A stretch of DNA of 64,000 nt from Tolypothrix bouteillei VB521301 (GTDB lineage Bacteria > Cyanobacteriota > Cyanobacteriia > Cyanobacteriales > Nostocaceae): assembly GCF_000760695.4 (NCBI RefSeq), contig NZ_JHEG04000001.1:7625617-7689616 (forward strand), in the 5' to 3' direction. The position numbers and the translations under genes are program-made. The notes below the pieces were generated by a model, which saw nothing but the letters and a program-made list of their open reading frames with translations, was not told where the DNA came from and searched no databases. This document shows, piece after piece, positions 1 through 8,351 of the stretch. How positions within the stretch are numbered: position 1 is the stretch's first letter; the number at the start of each line of letters is the position of its first letter.

Positions 1-952
1 GAGTCACTTGCAGTGAAAGAGCAGGAGAAGGAGAGGGGGAAGATGATAACTGAACTTGGGCGATCGCGTAATTCCCTGGTAGTTGATTTGCACTCAATGC
101 AGGTACTTCTAAAGCCAACAGTACATCTGTGGCAGTATCTACTCGTAAGTTTCGTAGGTGAATCTCTTGGGAGGTGGTTTCTGTCAAAGGAAGGTAATCA
201 GGACGTAACCGACAGCATCTTTTCAGCTTAACTCCGGTTGCCAAATTCAAATTCAAAGTCGCGTCTGTCACTGCAATTGCTTGTACAGCCTGCAACCGCT
301 CTTGAAGTTGGGGCGTCAGCAACGTTGGATTATCTGCATACATGAATGTTCCTTGTCCGCGATCGCTCAAGCTGACGAGTAAGGCTGAATTAAAATCGGC
401 AGCATTTCCCAATCCTACCGTACATAAGCTGATGCCATCTTCTGCCATTTTCTTGGCTTGCTCGATCAAAATGGCTGCATCCTCCAAAACCGCTCCTTGT
501 CCGGTCGTTGGATGTCCATCTGTAATTAAAATTCCTACCCTTGCTCTGCCAGTATCTGAAGATAATTCAGACTGAATCCAACTCAAAGCTAGATCTGTCC
601 TGGTGACTCCTTCAGCAACTAACTTCTTGAGAACAGACTGTAGCTGGTCAAGTTGACTGTTTTGCAGATTTTGTACCAGAGGAGTTACCCAATCTGCAAA
701 GCTAGCAATAGAAAGGCGATCGCTTGCTCGTAACTGAGCCGCTAACGCCTGAGTTGCTGCTTTTGCCCCTTCCCACTTTTCACCTTGCATTGATGCACTA
801 GTGTCTAGAGCAATTGCCAATTGCAATGGTAAGTTTGCCGCTTGTCTTGGGGTATCGCCTGACGACGGTAAAATCCGAACTCGCAGAATATGTTCTGAGA
901 GTTGCGAACTCACTTTAGCAGGGCGGTCCCAGTCAAGTTGCAAGTTGAACAT
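1..952 (-). CDS. VWA domain protein in gas-vesicle locus (partial, runs off left edge)
   Basis: The minus-strand frame is open from an ATG at 952 to the window edge (317 codons seen, no stop), so the C-terminus is missing. The start reads MFNLQLDWDRPAKVSSQLSE. A von Willebrand A domain follows, with a complete MIDAS metal site: DTSAS near residue 50, a Thr in VTRTDLAL near residue 120 and Asp in LITDGHP near residue 145. After the VWA fold a beta-rich region begins (TDATLNLNLATGVKLKR), as in stand-alone cyanobacterial VWA proteins. It is the last visible gene of the run gvpA-gvpC-gvpN-small genes, only 15 bp after the preceding gene. VWA proteins are the usual partners of MoxR AAA+ ATPases, and GvpN belongs to that group, so a role with GvpN is inferred. 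A general Ca/Mg-binding adhesion or chelatase-like role is the alternative. Confidence 0.85.
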   Translation of the reverse strand, partial: MFNLQLDWDRPAKVSSQLSEHILRVRILPSSGDTPRQAANLPLQLAIALDTSASMQGEKWEGAKAATQALAAQLRASDRLSIASFADWVTPLVQNLQNSQLDQLQSVLKKLVAEGVTRTDLALSWIQSELSSDTGRARVGILITDGHPTTGQGAVLEDAAILIEQAKKMAEDGISLCTVGLGNAADFNSALLVSLSDRGQGTFMYADNPTLLTPQLQERLQAVQAIAVTDATLNLNLATGVKLKRCCRLRPDYLPLTETTSQEIHLRNLRVDTATDVLLALEVPALSANQLPGNYAIAQVQLSSSPSPSPALSLQVT

Positions 953-967
953 AACACCCAAAATAAT

Positions 968-1240
968 CTAGTAACGCCGCATCTCGTTCAAGAACTTGTT
1001 TTGATATCGTAAAAACTCTTGGCGTGATTCTTGAGAACGGCGCTTGTGGTCTGCATGAATATCCTTCCGCAAATTCTCAAGTTCCTGAATCCGATGCTGT
1101 CGATCTTTGAGAAACTCGCCTTGATATCTGAGATACTCGGTGTGCCATTCCTTAAAGCGACGTTCACCATCCCGCACCAGCATTTGTCGATAGTGTTCGT
1201 GAGATAGTAAGTGCGGAGGAACATTAGAAAGATCTGCCAT
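968..1240 (-). CDS. small charged helical protein of gas-vesicle locus
   Basis: A 90-residue protein starting MADLSNVPPHLL. I chose ATG 1240 because GAGG lies 9 nt upstream; an in-frame ATG at 1255 has no such site. It is strongly charged and predicted all-helical, rich in Arg, Glu, Gln and aromatic residues. A duplicated motif is visible: EYLRYQGEFL at residues 35-44 and EFLRYQNKFL at 75-84, 40 residues apart. This aromatic/charged periodicity recalls GvpC, whose 33-residue repeats bind the outside of the vesicle, but the identity is too weak to call it GvpC. It lies between gvpN and the VWA gene on the same strand. I do not recognise a named family; a minor vesicle-associated or assembly protein is inferred from position only. 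Confidence 0.65.
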   Translation of the reverse strand: MADLSNVPPHLLSHEHYRQMLVRDGERRFKEWHTEYLRYQGEFLKDRQHRIQELENLRKDIHADHKRRSQESRQEFLRYQNKFLNEMRRY

Positions 1241-1346
1241 GATTAAAGACCTCAAAGTAAAGGGTCATGGAAAGGAATCAGAAGGTTAAGAAGCTTATGA
1301 AATTCTTCTTCAGCTTAGCTTGCCCTCTGCCTCCTGTCTTCTAGTA

Positions 1347-1535
1347 CTATACCCGTTTCCATTGCTTGCTCAACCATTGCCTCCGAGCTTCACCAGCTAG
1401 CATTTTCGCTGTAGCACCATGAGCGCGGGCGCGATCGCTCGCTGACAAGTCCAAACGGCTTAAAGTTTGGCAAGCCCGGAAACTAGCGATCGTTGCACCT
1501 GTACGAACTTGGCGCATGGTACGAATGAGAATCAC
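1347..1535 (-). CDS. small basic protein translationally coupled to gvpN
   Basis: A 62-residue basic protein ([19 protein letters not shown]...). Its GTG start at 1535 overlaps the TGA stop of gvpN by three bases (GTGA), and a strong Shine-Dalgarno GGAGGTG lies inside the gvpN end, 7 nt upstream. That arrangement supports translation coupled to gvpN. It is rich in Arg and Ala, with a central stretch [20 protein letters not shown] and a C-terminal WLSKQWKRV. No signal peptide or membrane segment is visible. I do not recognise the family; cyanobacterial gas-vesicle clusters usually have gvpJ after gvpN and this is not GvpJ. Function unknown. Confidence 0.6.
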   Translation of the reverse strand: MILIRTMRQVRTGATIASFRACQTLSRLDLSASDRARAHGATAKMLAGEARRQWLSKQWKRV

Positions 1536-2470
1536 CGTTTCACCTCCGAACGTTTAGTACTGGCTGTGCTTGCTGTTGGCAGTTCTTGAAACAAATCCTG
1601 TAGAATTAGCTTTGATTCGTTTACAGGCAGTTTAGAACGAGAAAGTAAGACATCCATACAGATATCTCGAAAGTCACTACTCTTGATATGCACGGGAATA
1701 TTTTGGTTTTTGCAGACTTTAGCAACAATTAAACAAGCCCGCAAACCTGAAGCCCTTTCATTTTTTGTGCGCTGCTGAAAACACTTGACCAAATGGACGA
1801 TGAGTAGGGCATCCTTACGAGCCAACCCTGCTTTTTGGATGAGAATTTCCTGTTGGGTTGTCTCGTCTGGTTCGGGAATATCTATTGTGACTAAGCGATC
1901 CATGAGAGCGTCTTGAGTAGCGTGTACCCCGCAATACTCCTCTGGATTGGAGGTAAATATGGCGCGGAACTCAGGATGGACGCGAATATATTCCTGGCGA
2001 TTGTTAGCCGCCGCAGGTAACACTAGGAGCTTTTCTTCCAATGCCGAAAGCAAGACGTTATTGACTTCAGGACGAGAACGATTGAATTCATCGTAGACTA
2101 AGGTAAAACCCTCACGGCAAGCTGTCGTTAAGCGGGAATCTACCCAGGATTCACGGAATTCATCCTCCATCTTGACAACGTTATGGATGTAGTTGTCTAC
2201 AACCTTCTTGCGGCTATAGCCTCGTTGATTGCCGATTAAATCGGAAGATTTGTATTCATCGTCCCCAAACACTAGTAAAATAGGACGTTCTAGCATATTC
2301 GCTAGATGTACTGCCAGTGTGGTTTTGCCCGTACCTGCAGGACCGCGTAGATGTACGGAAAACCCTGTTTGCAGGTAGCGCAAAGCACGCTTGGTCAGAT
2401 GGCTGACTTTTGGCGTTTCGATGAAATTTTGTGATTTGATTTGGAGAACTGTAGCCACAACTAACTCCAA
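1532..2470 (-). CDS. gvpN: gas vesicle protein GvpN, MoxR-type AAA+ ATPase
   Basis: 312 residues, normal for GvpN. The N-terminus has the family block [19 protein letters not shown] (here [19 protein letters not shown]), followed by Walker [10 protein letters not shown] near residues 44-52, Walker [10 protein letters not shown] near 125-133 and a sensor-like IFTSNPEEY near 170-178. GvpN is an AAA+ ATPase of the MoxR group needed for full growth of gas vesicles beyond small bicones. It overlaps gvpC by 10 nt upstream and the next small gene by 3 bases downstream, so the genes form one operon starting at gvpA. Energy-driven remodelling of shell proteins is the accepted family role; the exact substrate is not visible from sequence. 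Confidence 0.95.
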   Translation of the reverse strand: MELVVATVLQIKSQNFIETPKVSHLTKRALRYLQTGFSVHLRGPAGTGKTTLAVHLANMLERPILLVFGDDEYKSSDLIGNQRGYSRKKVVDNYIHNVVKMEDEFRESWVDSRLTTACREGFTLVYDEFNRSRPEVNNVLLSALEEKLLVLPAAANNRQEYIRVHPEFRAIFTSNPEEYCGVHATQDALMDRLVTIDIPEPDETTQQEILIQKAGLARKDALLIVHLVKCFQQRTKNERASGLRACLIVAKVCKNQNIPVHIKSSDFRDICMDVLLSRSKLPVNESKLILQDLFQELPTASTASTKRSEVKR

Positions 2471-2937
2471 TTGCGATCGTTAGAGTTGACCCCTTGAGTT
2501 AGGGGGTTCGCTCTTACTGGTGAAATATCAGATTGGATACTTCCAAATGAGGGTGCTGTTCCCCAAACGTAATCTTGCAAAGCAGCGACAAAAGCGGCTC
2601 GTTCTTGAGCTTGTTCTGTCCAAGTTTCTTGTTGCTGCATTCGCGTTGCTTCTAAGAAAGCAGCGACTTCGGCTTGCAAGGTTGTATGGAAATTGTTTAA
2701 CGACTCGCGCATGACAGCAGCCATAGCAGTGCGTTCGGCGGTTGCGTTGTGCAGAAATTCTGCTGTTTCTGCTGCTAAGTTTTGACAAAACTCTTCGAGC
2801 CAAGCTCGTTGGTACTGATGCAACGCTGCCATTTCTGCCTGAATTTGCTGTCGAGTTTCTAGCACGTTTTGTTGACGTTGGCGAACTTCTTGTTCGCGTT
2901 GCTGCCGTGCAGCATACCATTGTTCTCTAAGAGACAC
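2461..2937 (-). CDS. gvpC: gas vesicle outer shell protein GvpC
   Basis: 158 residues, start [21 protein letters not shown]. The middle is built of roughly 33-residue helical repeats with recurring [35 protein letters not shown] and [12 protein letters not shown] units, the signature of cyanobacterial GvpC. GvpC binds the outside of the GvpA ribs and raises the critical collapse pressure of the vesicle. The C-terminus (about residues 128-158) is non-repetitive and acidic/polar. It follows gvpA after a 154-bp gap containing a hairpin, and overlaps gvpN by 10 nt. Typical family lengths vary with repeat number; this one has about three to four repeats. Confidence 0.92.
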   Translation of the reverse strand: MSLREQWYAARQQREQEVRQRQQNVLETRQQIQAEMAALHQYQRAWLEEFCQNLAAETAEFLHNATAERTAMAAVMRESLNNFHTTLQAEVAAFLEATRMQQQETWTEQAQERAAFVAALQDYVWGTAPSFGSIQSDISPVRANPLTQGVNSNDRNWS

Positions 2938-3016
2938 AACTTAAGCTCCTTCCCGCTATACCTTAAAAAAAGTAGAAATTAATTTTTTCTCTATCCACTT
3001 TCAATTTTTAAATACT

Positions 3017-3050
3017 GAAAAGGCCTGCTACTGCGGTTCGGCAACAGGCA
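3017..3050 (-). terminator. hairpin between gvpA and gvpC, likely attenuating terminator
   Basis: Read on the minus strand, GCCTGTTGC and GTAGCAGGC pair around a short loop and are followed by CTTTTC. It lies just downstream of gvpA. In cyanobacteria gvpA is transcribed alone far more than as gvpAC, and an intercistronic terminator fits that. The weak T-run suggests partial read-through or an RNA-stabilising 3' end. Confidence 0.55.
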
Positions 3051-3091
3051 GATTAACTGAAGTTAGATCGAATGGGCGATCGTCGCCTAAC

Positions 3092-3310
3092 TTAGGCAGC
3101 TGGTACAGCAGCTTGAGCAGTCAAGCCAACCGCTTCAGCGTACTTCAAATAAGTTTCTACGGATGCAATGACCACCCGTGCTTCTACTGCTAGCAGTTCA
3201 ATACCAACTAAAGACACCCTTGCCCATAAATCGATGACGACACCTTTATCAAGGATGCGATCGATAACTTCTGCGAGGCTGGAGGATGAGTTTACTTTTT
3301 CAACGGCCAT
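3092..3310 (-). CDS. gvpA: major gas vesicle shell protein GvpA
   Basis: 72 residues, start [20 protein letters not shown], matching the very conserved GvpA family almost end to end ([20 protein letters not shown], then [21 protein letters not shown]). GvpA is the small hydrophobic protein whose ribs make the gas-permeable vesicle wall. The C-terminal tail [10 protein letters not shown] is one residue longer than the common 71-residue form. Only one gvpA copy is in the window; tandem copies are frequent in other cyanobacteria. It is the first gene of the minus-strand operon, with a long untranslated region upstream that contains a palindrome at 3449-3466. Confidence 0.97.
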   Translation of the reverse strand: MAVEKVNSSSSLAEVIDRILDKGVVIDLWARVSLVGIELLAVEARVVIASVETYLKYAEAVGLTAQAAVPAA

Positions 3311-3448
3311 GATTATGATGACTCCACAATTTTAGATAAATTTTAAAAACCCGTTGTCGAGGGAGCCTGCAACAGACTTCTCAGTTTTTGCAAGCAATAA
3401 GTTTTTCCAGATTCAATGTCAGGTTTTTCTTCAGACATTAACAACTTG

Positions 3449-3466
3449 AGTCACATTTATGACTCC
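3449..3466. promoter_or_regulatory. perfect 6-6-6 palindrome upstream of gvpA
   Basis: GAGTCA, a 6-nt spacer and TGACTC form a perfect inverted repeat about 140 bp upstream of the gvpA start. The layout resembles a dimeric helix-turn-helix operator. It does not match the NtcA (GTA-N8-TAC) or classic CRP (TGTGA-N6-TCACA) sites. Operator function is inferred from symmetry and position only. Confidence 0.3.
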
Positions 3467-3822
3467 TCGCTATTATTACCTATATAATTTTGATTTTGAT
3501 GTTAATTTTTTTTACTCGTATAGCAATAATTCTCAATCATTTATAACAATACCTTTGCTAATTATTAAAGCTGAAGATAAGCTGAAGGTGCGTGAATGTG
3601 ACCCAAGCAGGAGATGGTGTGAAAACTACGAGCTAATAAAAATGGCTGGTGATTTTTTGGGAACACAAATCGATTGGCTGTATGAGTGACAGAGTTTTGA
3701 GTAACATTCATAAAGTCTTCTTAACCCCTTTATTCGGCGATTTGTTAGGTGATGTTGGAGGAGGGGTTGAAGAGGTTTAGTGGGTTATCTTTATATGTGT
3801 TGGTTAATGTGGAAGTTGAACT

Positions 3823-4293
3823 GTGGAAGACGAAGAATTTTTGCCAAGGTTAGAAGTTGAAGAATTGTTGGCAAGATATGCTTTAGGGGAGAGAGACTTT
3901 GAAGCGAGTGATTTGAGTGGAGTTGATTTGAGTGGGATTGATTTGGCAGCTAAAGCGAAGAGAGGTATTATCTATAACAAACGAATCAACCTTAGTTCTT
4001 GCAATCTCAGTCATGCAAACCTAAGTGGTGCCAATCTCTATCGTGCCTTTATGATATTTGCCAATTTAGAGAGTGTCAACTTGGAGGGAGCGAACTTGTG
4101 GGAAGCTCAGTTGGAGGGGGCTCAATTAAAGGGTGCCAATCTTAGGGGAACCAATCTCGGTGCTACCAATTTCGCTGGTGCTGACTTCACTAATGCTGAT
4201 TTGAGCGGCGCTTCATGGGGATTTAATGCCAAAGATGCTTTTTTTAAGAATACCATCATGCCTGATGGTACTGTTATGACTGGAAGAGGATGA
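3823..4293 (+). CDS. pentapeptide-repeat protein
   Basis: 156 residues from a GTG start. Residues 11-27 (VEELLARYALGERDFEA) form a helical N-terminal cap also found in the neighbouring disrupted gene at 6572. Residues about 28-140 are A(D/N)LXX pentapeptide repeats (SDLSGVDLSGIDL, CNLSHANLSGANL, ANLRGTNLGATNF), which fold into a right-handed four-sided beta-helix. The C-terminus has FFKNTIMPDGTVMTG, a tail shared with the larger pentapeptide protein ending at 4442. The shared N-cap and C-tail suggest the two are paralogues, here convergent. The molecular role of most cyanobacterial pentapeptide proteins is unknown; no catalytic motif is visible. Confidence 0.85.
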   Translation: MEDEEFLPRLEVEELLARYALGERDFEASDLSGVDLSGIDLAAKAKRGIIYNKRINLSSCNLSHANLSGANLYRAFMIFANLESVNLEGANLWEAQLEGAQLKGANLRGTNLGATNFAGADFTNADLSGASWGFNAKDAFFKNTIMPDGTVMTGRG

Positions 4294-4441
4294 GTCAAGC
4301 AACGCAATAGAAGTTGATAACGCGTCCCAAAATGCATATATCTCGGCAGGAACCCTTGTAGGAGAGCCACTAGTGCATAAATTACTGAGCAAGTGGGTAT
4401 ATTGAGATTTATAAAACAATTTTAATATAATCTCGTGCCCT

Positions 4442-6157
4442 TTACGCGAATTCTGAGTTTCTAATACTGCCATCAGGCATAATTGTTTGACAAAAAAACA
4501 CATCAGTGAAATCTGCATTTTTTATGATAGAGCCCTTAAAATTTGCATTGTGAAGACAAGCGCCTCTTAAATCGGCTTCTTCTAAATTTGTATGACTCAA
4601 ATTCGCTCCTGAGAGATTGGTAAGGCTTAGCTTTGAGCAGCGCAAATTGAATCCACTCAAGTCCACACCAGCTAAATTAGCCCCACTAAAGTCCACTTGT
4701 TGTCCAAAAGCTTTTGCTAGCATCATTTGAGTAATGCTAGAATAAGCGACGGAAACTGAATAAGAGTCAGGACAAAAATCCAGTACAGTTGCCACTTCTT
4801 CACCCAAAACTAGAACATAGGCGTAAGAGTTATCTGTGCCTTCTGCAAAAGCATAAAACCAATTTGGTTTTATGTATTCACTACGGTATTCTGATGTTGC
4901 TAGAGCTTCTGTATATTGTATGGCTTCTTGCAAACGAATAAATTCTTTACTACTCACAAAACATTGATCCCATCCTCTTGGTTCTTTCATTCCATTATGC
5001 CATTCATACAATTCATATAGTTCTTCCGGAAATGTGAATGGTAAATCCTTGGTTATTTCATCAATTTCTTCTCTTGTCAACCCCGGATAAAATTCACCTT
5101 CAAATTGGATTCTTTTTAATGCTTCTATAAGAGGAGATTTATCTTTGATAACAGGACTATTTAATTGAGCTAAATAATTTGTATTTTTTCTACTAAAATA
5201 AGCTTCATTTAAATTGATTCCATTAGGAAATACACTTTGATTATTATAAATAATTTCCTTTAAAGAAGTACCAGTTAGATTGGTATCTTTTAAATTGGCA
5301 CCTCGTAAGTCACAAAAACGCAGATTTGTATTTTCTAAAATTGCTCCTTGTAAATTGGCATTAACTAAATTGGTGCGTTCTAAATTAGCATTTTTTAGAT
5401 TTACGTAATTAAGGTTTGCATTTTTAAGATTAGCATATTTTAAATTTGCACCATTTAAGATAGCGCCTTTCAAATTAGCCTTTATTAAATTAGCATATGC
5501 TAATTTGATATTTATCAACTCAGAGTAACACAAAACAGCATCCTGTAAATTAGTACGAACTAAATTTTGTTCATTGAGAATAGTACCAGCACAAATTAAG
5601 TAGGCGTCTTCCAAACTTGTATTGGGAGGAAACTTGGTTTTCAAGTCATACAGTAATCCCTTAAGACTTGTATTGGTTAAATTAACAGTACTTAAATCTA
5701 ATCCTCTAAAGTTAGTGCGATCGCAATTTGCTCCTTGAAGGTTAACGTGGGTTAAAATAGTATCTTTGAAATCTGTGAGTGTTAAATCTGCATGGCTTAG
5801 ATCGGCACCCGTTAAGTTTGTACCTGTAAAAGATTCAATGCGAGCATGCCTCAGTTGAGCATATTGAAGATTTGAATTTTGAAATCCAACGATAGCGACA
5901 TTAGTAAGATTAGCGTTAGTAAAATTGCTGTTATTAATACTAATATATAGTTTGGTATTACTCAGATTACTATTGCTAAAATCAGTAGCTTCAATATATG
6001 TTCTGTAGAACAGAGCATGGCTTAAATTTGCATAGCTTAGATTCACATTATTGATTTGAGTATTAGCAACTTCAGCCTTATGAAGATTAACTCCACAAAA
6101 ATTAGAATCTGTTACTTCACAGCTATTCCAACGAGAACTTACTAGTACAGCATTCAT
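4442..6157 (-). CDS. pentapeptide-repeat / SMI1-KNR4 (SUKH) fusion, C-terminal part of a split gene
   Basis: 571 residues can be read from the first ATG after a repeat insertion. Residues 1-330 are pentapeptide repeats (VNLSYANLSHALF, ANLKYANLKNANL and so on). Residues about 340-470 form a SMI1/KNR4-like domain: GLTREEIDEITKDLPFTFPE, LYELYEWHNGM and a later YAYVLVLGEEVATVLDF. Residues about 475-560 return to pentapeptides and end with the TIMPDGS tail. The frame stays open upstream of this ATG to about 6180 (NINVDRVNF), so the natural protein was longer and began at 6572. SMI1/KNR4 domains occur in immunity proteins of bacterial toxin systems, but other roles are known. Expression from the internal ATG is possible but unproven. 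Confidence 0.7.
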   Translation of the reverse strand: MNAVLVSSRWNSCEVTDSNFCGVNLHKAEVANTQINNVNLSYANLSHALFYRTYIEATDFSNSNLSNTKLYISINNSNFTNANLTNVAIVGFQNSNLQYAQLRHARIESFTGTNLTGADLSHADLTLTDFKDTILTHVNLQGANCDRTNFRGLDLSTVNLTNTSLKGLLYDLKTKFPPNTSLEDAYLICAGTILNEQNLVRTNLQDAVLCYSELINIKLAYANLIKANLKGAILNGANLKYANLKNANLNYVNLKNANLERTNLVNANLQGAILENTNLRFCDLRGANLKDTNLTGTSLKEIIYNNQSVFPNGINLNEAYFSRKNTNYLAQLNSPVIKDKSPLIEALKRIQFEGEFYPGLTREEIDEITKDLPFTFPEELYELYEWHNGMKEPRGWDQCFVSSKEFIRLQEAIQYTEALATSEYRSEYIKPNWFYAFAEGTDNSYAYVLVLGEEVATVLDFCPDSYSVSVAYSSITQMMLAKAFGQQVDFSGANLAGVDLSGFNLRCSKLSLTNLSGANLSHTNLEEADLRGACLHNANFKGSIIKNADFTDVFFCQTIMPDGSIRNSEFA

Positions 6158-6185
6158 GAAGTTAACTCGATCTACATTAATATTA

Positions 6186-6377
6186 TCAAGAAAGGCAGAG
6201 GGCAGGAGGCAGGAGGCAGAAGGGAATACTGGCTCCGCTCTCTGCGAGTGACCAAAGGGAACAAGGGTTTAAGACCCCGACTGAACTCCGTTCAGTCGCT
6301 ACCATTTAGGAGGGGTCTGAATCCCCTTCTAAATGGAACCTTCTGCCCTCTGCCTTCGTACTTCTGCCTTCTTCAAT
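6186..6377. repeat. small palindromic repeat element disrupting the pentapeptide gene
   Basis: The ends are inverted copies of a purine-rich motif (AAGGCAGAGGGCAGGAGGCAG against GAAGGCAGAAG/GGCAGAGGGCAGAAGG). Inside are two nested palindromes, GACTGAACTCCGTTCAGTC and CCATTTAGGAGGGG/CCCCTTCTAAATGG. There is no ORF of its own, as in non-autonomous dispersed repeats of filamentous cyanobacteria. Exact ends are uncertain by about 5 bp because no clear target duplication is visible. Confidence 0.65.
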
Positions 6378-6572
6378 AAATGACCCGTTATTTAATATTG
6401 ATTCTGCAAAATTAACATAATTTATTCTTCCGGATTCAAAGCTACCATAATGTCTATAAATACCACTTAAATTAACATCACTAAGATTGCTTACTATCCA
6501 TTTTAATGGACTGTATTTAGAAAAATCTCGTTCTCCAGCTGCGTAACGTTTTAGTATTTCTTCAAGATTCAT
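6306..6572 (-). pseudogene. N-terminal fragment of pentapeptide-repeat gene
   Basis: Starts at ATG 6572 with MNLEEILKRYAAGERDFSKY, the N-cap shared with the protein at 3823. It continues with SNLSDVNLSGIYR and RINYVNFAESILNNGSF before entering the repeat, where GRSTKAEGRRF... is repeat-derived and a stop follows. An in-frame ATG at 6677 lies in unrelated repeat-rich DNA and is not a likely start. Confidence 0.65.
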
Positions 6573-6743
6573 GGTCTTAAATAATTTGTAATGGCATAAG
6601 TACAGGAGGAGGAACTTCCAAGAAAGGTATTCTTGGGTTGGCGTAGAAACGAGGGTGAGACTGCGGTCAACGGTCACTAAAAAAAAGAATTCCCAGGCTC
6701 AGCCTGGGAACGAGGGTGACACACTATCGTCACTAGTCGCTGT
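6573..6743. other. repeat-rich spacer between pentapeptide gene and ndhJ
   Basis: Contains fragments of common cyanobacterial dispersed repeats, including the palindrome CCCAGGCTCAGCCTGGG near 6691-6707 and two GAACGAGGGTGA-like copies. It may act as a 3' boundary for the ndhCKJ transcript. No gene seen. Confidence 0.5.
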
Positions 6744-7271
6744 TTAATAAGCGTCCTGTAATTCGTAGAAGTCGGGTGAGACGTAATCCTTACGTAAAGG
6801 CCAACCAACCCAATCTTCTGGCATCAAAAGCCGCTTGAGGTTGGGGTGTCCTTCATAAACAATGCCGTACATATCAAAAGATTCGCGTTCTTGCCAGTCT
6901 GCTGTCTTCCAAATCCAGTAAACTGAAGGGACTCTGGGATTTTCTCTAGGCAAAAATACCTTCAGTCTGACTTCTTCCGGGCGATCGGCATTATCACTGA
7001 CTTTAACCAAATGATACATACTGACTAACTGTTGCCCCGGTCCCAAGTCAATGCCACACTGACATTGAAGGTAGTTGAATCCGTAAGCGTACAGAGCAGT
7101 ACAGAGGGGCAGTAAAAAATCTGGCTCTACCTTAATGACCTCTATACCATTGTGGTCTGCTTCTAATGACTCATGAGCGAATTCATTTTCTGCCAACCAC
7201 TGGGACACTTTACCTGCTTTTACCAGTGACTGTTCGCCAGCTGGTACTGGTTTTGATTCTTCTTCAGCCAC
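6744..7271 (-). CDS. ndhJ: NAD(P)H-quinone oxidoreductase subunit J
   Basis: 175 residues, full length for cyanobacterial NdhJ. The family block is clear: [20 protein letters not shown], then [21 protein letters not shown], the [13 protein letters not shown] region and the C-terminal LPLRKDYV-type sequence ([17 protein letters not shown]). NdhJ is a hydrophilic arm subunit of the thylakoid NDH-1 complex, which carries out cyclic electron flow, respiration and CO2 uptake. Its start overlaps the end of ndhK by 8 nt, the standard ndhC-ndhK-ndhJ order. An acidic N-terminal extension of about 20 residues ([14 protein letters not shown]) is common in cyanobacteria. Confidence 0.97.
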   Translation of the reverse strand: MAEEESKPVPAGEQSLVKAGKVSQWLAENEFAHESLEADHNGIEVIKVEPDFLLPLCTALYAYGFNYLQCQCGIDLGPGQQLVSMYHLVKVSDNADRPEEVRLKVFLPRENPRVPSVYWIWKTADWQERESFDMYGIVYEGHPNLKRLLMPEDWVGWPLRKDYVSPDFYELQDAY

Positions 7272-7998
7272 GGTTTGTTTCCTCCTTCGCTTTTTCTGTC
7301 AGGAGCGCAGGTGGTACTGGGAGACCGATCGCTTCTGATAATTCCTTCGGTGGTGCAACACGGGTATCAGAAAGCAAGTACTGACCCGTATGAATTTGCT
7401 CGGTTGGGTTGAGTTTGTGAGTTGTGCTGTAATAGCGGTGCTTTTGCTTGGTGCGATTCCGCTCTTGCATGGAATCATCCGCTATTTTCTTCCGCAATTT
7501 GATAATCGCGTCAATAATTGCTTCCGGACGTGGCGGACAACCGGGTAAGTAAACGTCTACCGGAATTAGTTTATCAACTCCACGTACTGCAGAGGGAGAG
7601 TCCACACTGAACATCCCGCCAGTAATCGTACAAGCGCCCATGGCAATCACGTACTTGGGTTCTGGCATTTGTTCGTAAAGACGTACCAACTGGGGTGCCA
7701 TCTTCATAGTGATTGTGCCTGCTGTAATAATTAGGTCAGCTTGGCGGGGACTCGAACGGGGAATCAAACCAAAGCGGTCAAAGTCAAATCGGGAACCAAT
7801 GAGAGCTGCAAATTCAATGAAGCAGCAAGCAGTGCCAAATAGCAAAGGCCACAAGCTTGAAAGCCTTACCCAATCGTAAAGGTCGTCAACAGTAGTCAGA
7901 ATAACATTTTCTGACAAATCTTGGGTGACTGTAGGACGCTCAATCGGGTTGAGGATGCGCTCTTTCTGCTGCTGCTCTATATTTGTATCTAAGACCAT
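7264..7998 (-). CDS. ndhK: NAD(P)H-quinone oxidoreductase subunit K
   Basis: 244 residues. Cysteines for cluster N2 are visible: [11 protein letters not shown] near residue 55, [12 protein letters not shown] near 120 and [10 protein letters not shown] near 150. NdhK carries the terminal Fe-S cluster that passes electrons to plastoquinone in NDH-1. It overlaps ndhC upstream by 10 nt and ndhJ downstream by 8 nt, indicating tight translational coupling. The C-terminus after residue 185 is a charged extension ([20 protein letters not shown]) typical of cyanobacteria and chloroplasts. Confidence 0.97.
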   Translation of the reverse strand: MVLDTNIEQQQKERILNPIERPTVTQDLSENVILTTVDDLYDWVRLSSLWPLLFGTACCFIEFAALIGSRFDFDRFGLIPRSSPRQADLIITAGTITMKMAPQLVRLYEQMPEPKYVIAMGACTITGGMFSVDSPSAVRGVDKLIPVDVYLPGCPPRPEAIIDAIIKLRKKIADDSMQERNRTKQKHRYYSTTHKLNPTEQIHTGQYLLSDTRVAPPKELSEAIGLPVPPALLTEKAKEETNRG

Positions 7999-8351
7999 TC
8001 CAAAGCTCCTTTACGCCATGCGTAAACTAGGGCAACTACAAGAATTGCTATAAAAATGAGGGCTTCAATAAATGCCAACAGCCCGAGGCGATTGAAAGCT
8101 ACTGCCCAAGGGTATAAAAACACAGTTTCTACGTCAAAAACGACGAAGACAAGAGCAAACATGTAGTAGCGGATGTTGAACTGAATCCAGGCTCCACCGA
8201 TGGGTTCCATACCAGATTCATAGGTGGTGCGCCGTTCTGGGTTGCGACCGCTCGGTCGCAGGAGCTTAGACGCTGATAGAGCCAAGGCAGGCACTAGGCT
8301 ACAGATAATGAGGAAGCCTAGGAGGTACTCGTAACCGCTGAGGACAAACAC
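7989..8351 (-). CDS. ndhC: NAD(P)H-quinone oxidoreductase subunit 3
   Basis: 120 residues with three membrane segments (about residues 7-27, 63-83 and 88-110). The conserved loop [16 protein letters not shown] lies between the first two, and [14 protein letters not shown] follows. NdhC is a core membrane subunit of NDH-1 near the quinone site. It is first in the ndhCKJ operon and divergent from rubA. Confidence 0.97.
   Translation of the reverse strand: MFVLSGYEYLLGFLIICSLVPALALSASKLLRPSGRNPERRTTYESGMEPIGGAWIQFNIRYYMFALVFVVFDVETVFLYPWAVAFNRLGLLAFIEALIFIAILVVALVYAWRKGALEWS

Larger units (their letters stand above)
4442..6572 (-). pseudogene. reconstructed parent pentapeptide-SMI1/KNR4 gene, interrupted at 6186-6377
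   Basis: The N-terminal fragment (MNLEEILKRYAAGERDF...) and the long C-terminal fragment (...NINVDRVNFMNAVL) are collinear pieces of one pentapeptide gene separated only by a repeat element of about 190 bp. The N-terminal fragment runs into the repeat and stops inside it at 6306. The first paralogue at 3823 carries the same N-cap (RYALGERDF versus RYAAGERDF), which shows where the gene should begin. Without the repeat the product would be about 645 residues. Confidence 0.7.

Noticed and set aside
3459-3689. 76-codon plus-strand frame upstream of the pentapeptide gene
   Set aside because: No ribosome site, overlaps the gvpA upstream palindrome, and the N-terminal half is AT-driven low complexity. 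The last 15 residues look protein-like, so a remnant is possible.
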